Source of the DNA: Neorhizobium lilium
GTDB taxonomy: Bacteria; Pseudomonadota; Alphaproteobacteria; Rhizobiales; Rhizobiaceae
Reading direction: 5' to 3'
DNA length: 64,000 bases
Assembly (NCBI RefSeq): GCF_004053875.1
Contig: NZ_SBIP01000002.1
Coordinates: 310,001 to 374,000 of the forward strand
Part shown: in pieces, positions 63,326 through 64,000 of the stretch
Position numbering within the stretch: position 1 is the first letter of the stretch
Layout of the letters: each line of letters begins with the position of its first letter
Notes under the pieces: model-generated
The model's input: the letters and a program-made list of their open reading frames with translations, nothing else
Told to the model about the DNA's origin: nothing
Database searches by the model: none
Made by a program: the position numbers and the translations under genes

Positions 63326-64000
63326 GTGAGCAGTGACGCATCCATGCGCGCCGCCAAGCCTGCGGCTTCCTTGGCTCTGGTCAAGGCAGCGGGCTGGGGC
63401 AAAGGCCTTTCCATCCTCACACGTATCACCGTCATGGCCTTCCGCCATCCTTGGCAGGCAAGCCTGGCGATTGGTGCGACGCTGGTGGCCTCTGCCTTCC
63501 AGCTGACGATCCCGCGGCTGCTCGGCCATGCGGTCGACAGTACCCAGATCGTGCTAAGCGGCGGCGCCGCAGGCCAGGCGGCGCAGGATACCCTGCTGAC
63601 GACGGCCCTGCTTTTGCTTGGCGCCAGCGTCGTGCGCGGGCTCTTCACACTGGTCCAGAACTATTTCAGCGAGGCAGTTGGCCACCACCTTGGTTACCGG
63701 CTGAGGCTTGCCTGTTACGAAAAGATTCAGCGCCTGTCCTTCAGCTTCCATGACAGCATGCACTCGGGCGATCTCATCACCGTCGGCCTCCTCGATCTGG
63801 AAGGCGTGCGCATGTATTTCTCGACCGCGCTAGTGCGCATGGTGCTGCTTTTCGTGCTGATCGGCATGGGCGCCTATCTGCTTCTATCGACCGACATCGT
63901 GCTTGGGCTCCTGGCCCTGAGCTTCGTTCCTTTCGTCGGATGGCGCTCCTCGGTAACGCAATTGCGACTGCGGGCAACATGGCTGGAGTTGCAGGAACGG
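63326..64000 (+). CDS. ABC exporter (membrane domain), truncated by window end
   Basis: The first 225 codons are visible. The frame has helices in PWQASLAIGATLVASAFQLTIPRLLG, LLTTALLLLGASVVRGLFTLVQNYF, and MVLLFVLIGMGAYLLLSTDIVLGLLALSFVPFVG, with the exporter-type coupling segment YRLRLACYEKIQRLSFSFHDSMHSGDL. This is the N-terminal half of an ABCB/MsbA-like transmembrane-plus-ATPase protein; the nucleotide-binding domain would lie beyond position 64000. The GTG start is a proposal without a strong ribosome-binding site. Confidence 0.85.
   Translation, partial: MSSDASMRAAKPAASLALVKAAGWGKGLSILTRITVMAFRHPWQASLAIGATLVASAFQLTIPRLLGHAVDSTQIVLSGGAAGQAAQDTLLTTALLLLGASVVRGLFTLVQNYFSEAVGHHLGYRLRLACYEKIQRLSFSFHDSMHSGDLITVGLLDLEGVRMYFSTALVRMVLLFVLIGMGAYLLLSTDIVLGLLALSFVPFVGWRSSVTQLRLRATWLELQER

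Overview
The window looks like a stretch of an alphaproteobacterial chromosome, most likely from the family Rhizobiaceae (Rhizobium, Neorhizobium, Agrobacterium, Ensifer relatives). This rests on high GC with long antisense shadow frames, betaine-lipid genes btaA-btaB, a complete heme-based fixL-fixJ-fixT-fixK oxygen circuit, an ArsR-methyltransferase regulator of the SahR type beside metF, a GGAAC-N16-TGTT general-stress (EcfG/RpoE2-type) promoter, and the 5' end of an RNase P RNA. I see no insertion sequence, prophage, CRISPR array, tRNA or rRNA. Gene density is about 0.9 kb per gene and the content is mostly core or lineage-specific metabolism.

Layout. 1-2872: rnpB 5' end, then a minus-strand run of J-domain/TerB protein, amidase and FAD oxidoreductase. 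3135-13402: PPi-dependent phosphofructokinase, LysE-like exporter, several peptidoglycan-acting lipoproteins or exported enzymes (SLT transglycosylase, GH25, MltB-like), a serine hydrolase, btaAB, an EamA transporter and a 25-residue membrane peptide. 13497-19815 (minus): metF with its regulator sahR, a chemoreceptor, and ettA. 19904-24903: hydrolase, then an EamA/CoA-transferase/ThDP-enzyme operon and a 40-residue membrane protein. 24968-29036: RidA, DUF442, aldose-epimerase-like protein, an L,D-transpeptidase and a ParA-like ATPase.

29258-40864 holds two divergent transcription units. The minus-strand unit encodes an N-formylglutamate-amidohydrolase-like enzyme, an amino-acid/amine permease, a glutamine-synthetase-like ligase, an aldehyde dehydrogenase and an iron-type alcohol dehydrogenase. 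Together they are the enzyme set expected for gamma-glutamylated amino-alcohol (ethanolamine-like) catabolism. The plus-strand unit encodes an RpiR regulator and a complete ABC importer. An MFS carrier follows.

42383-46156 is metH. Its upstream region carries the exact reverse complement of the 20-bp palindrome found in front of sahR-metF, so one regulator probably controls both halves of methionine regeneration. 46309-54122: an AGE-family isomerase, a hybrid PAS kinase and the fixLJTK cluster, with a FixK/FNR box in front of fixT that closes a feedback loop. 54127-56346: CutC, a ROK kinase, and two small ORFs, one with a stress promoter. 56514-61535: a five-gene peptide/nickel-type ABC importer. 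61547-63103: a fused glyalase-like dioxygenase/esterase (MhqO-MhqD type). The window ends inside an ABC exporter gene.
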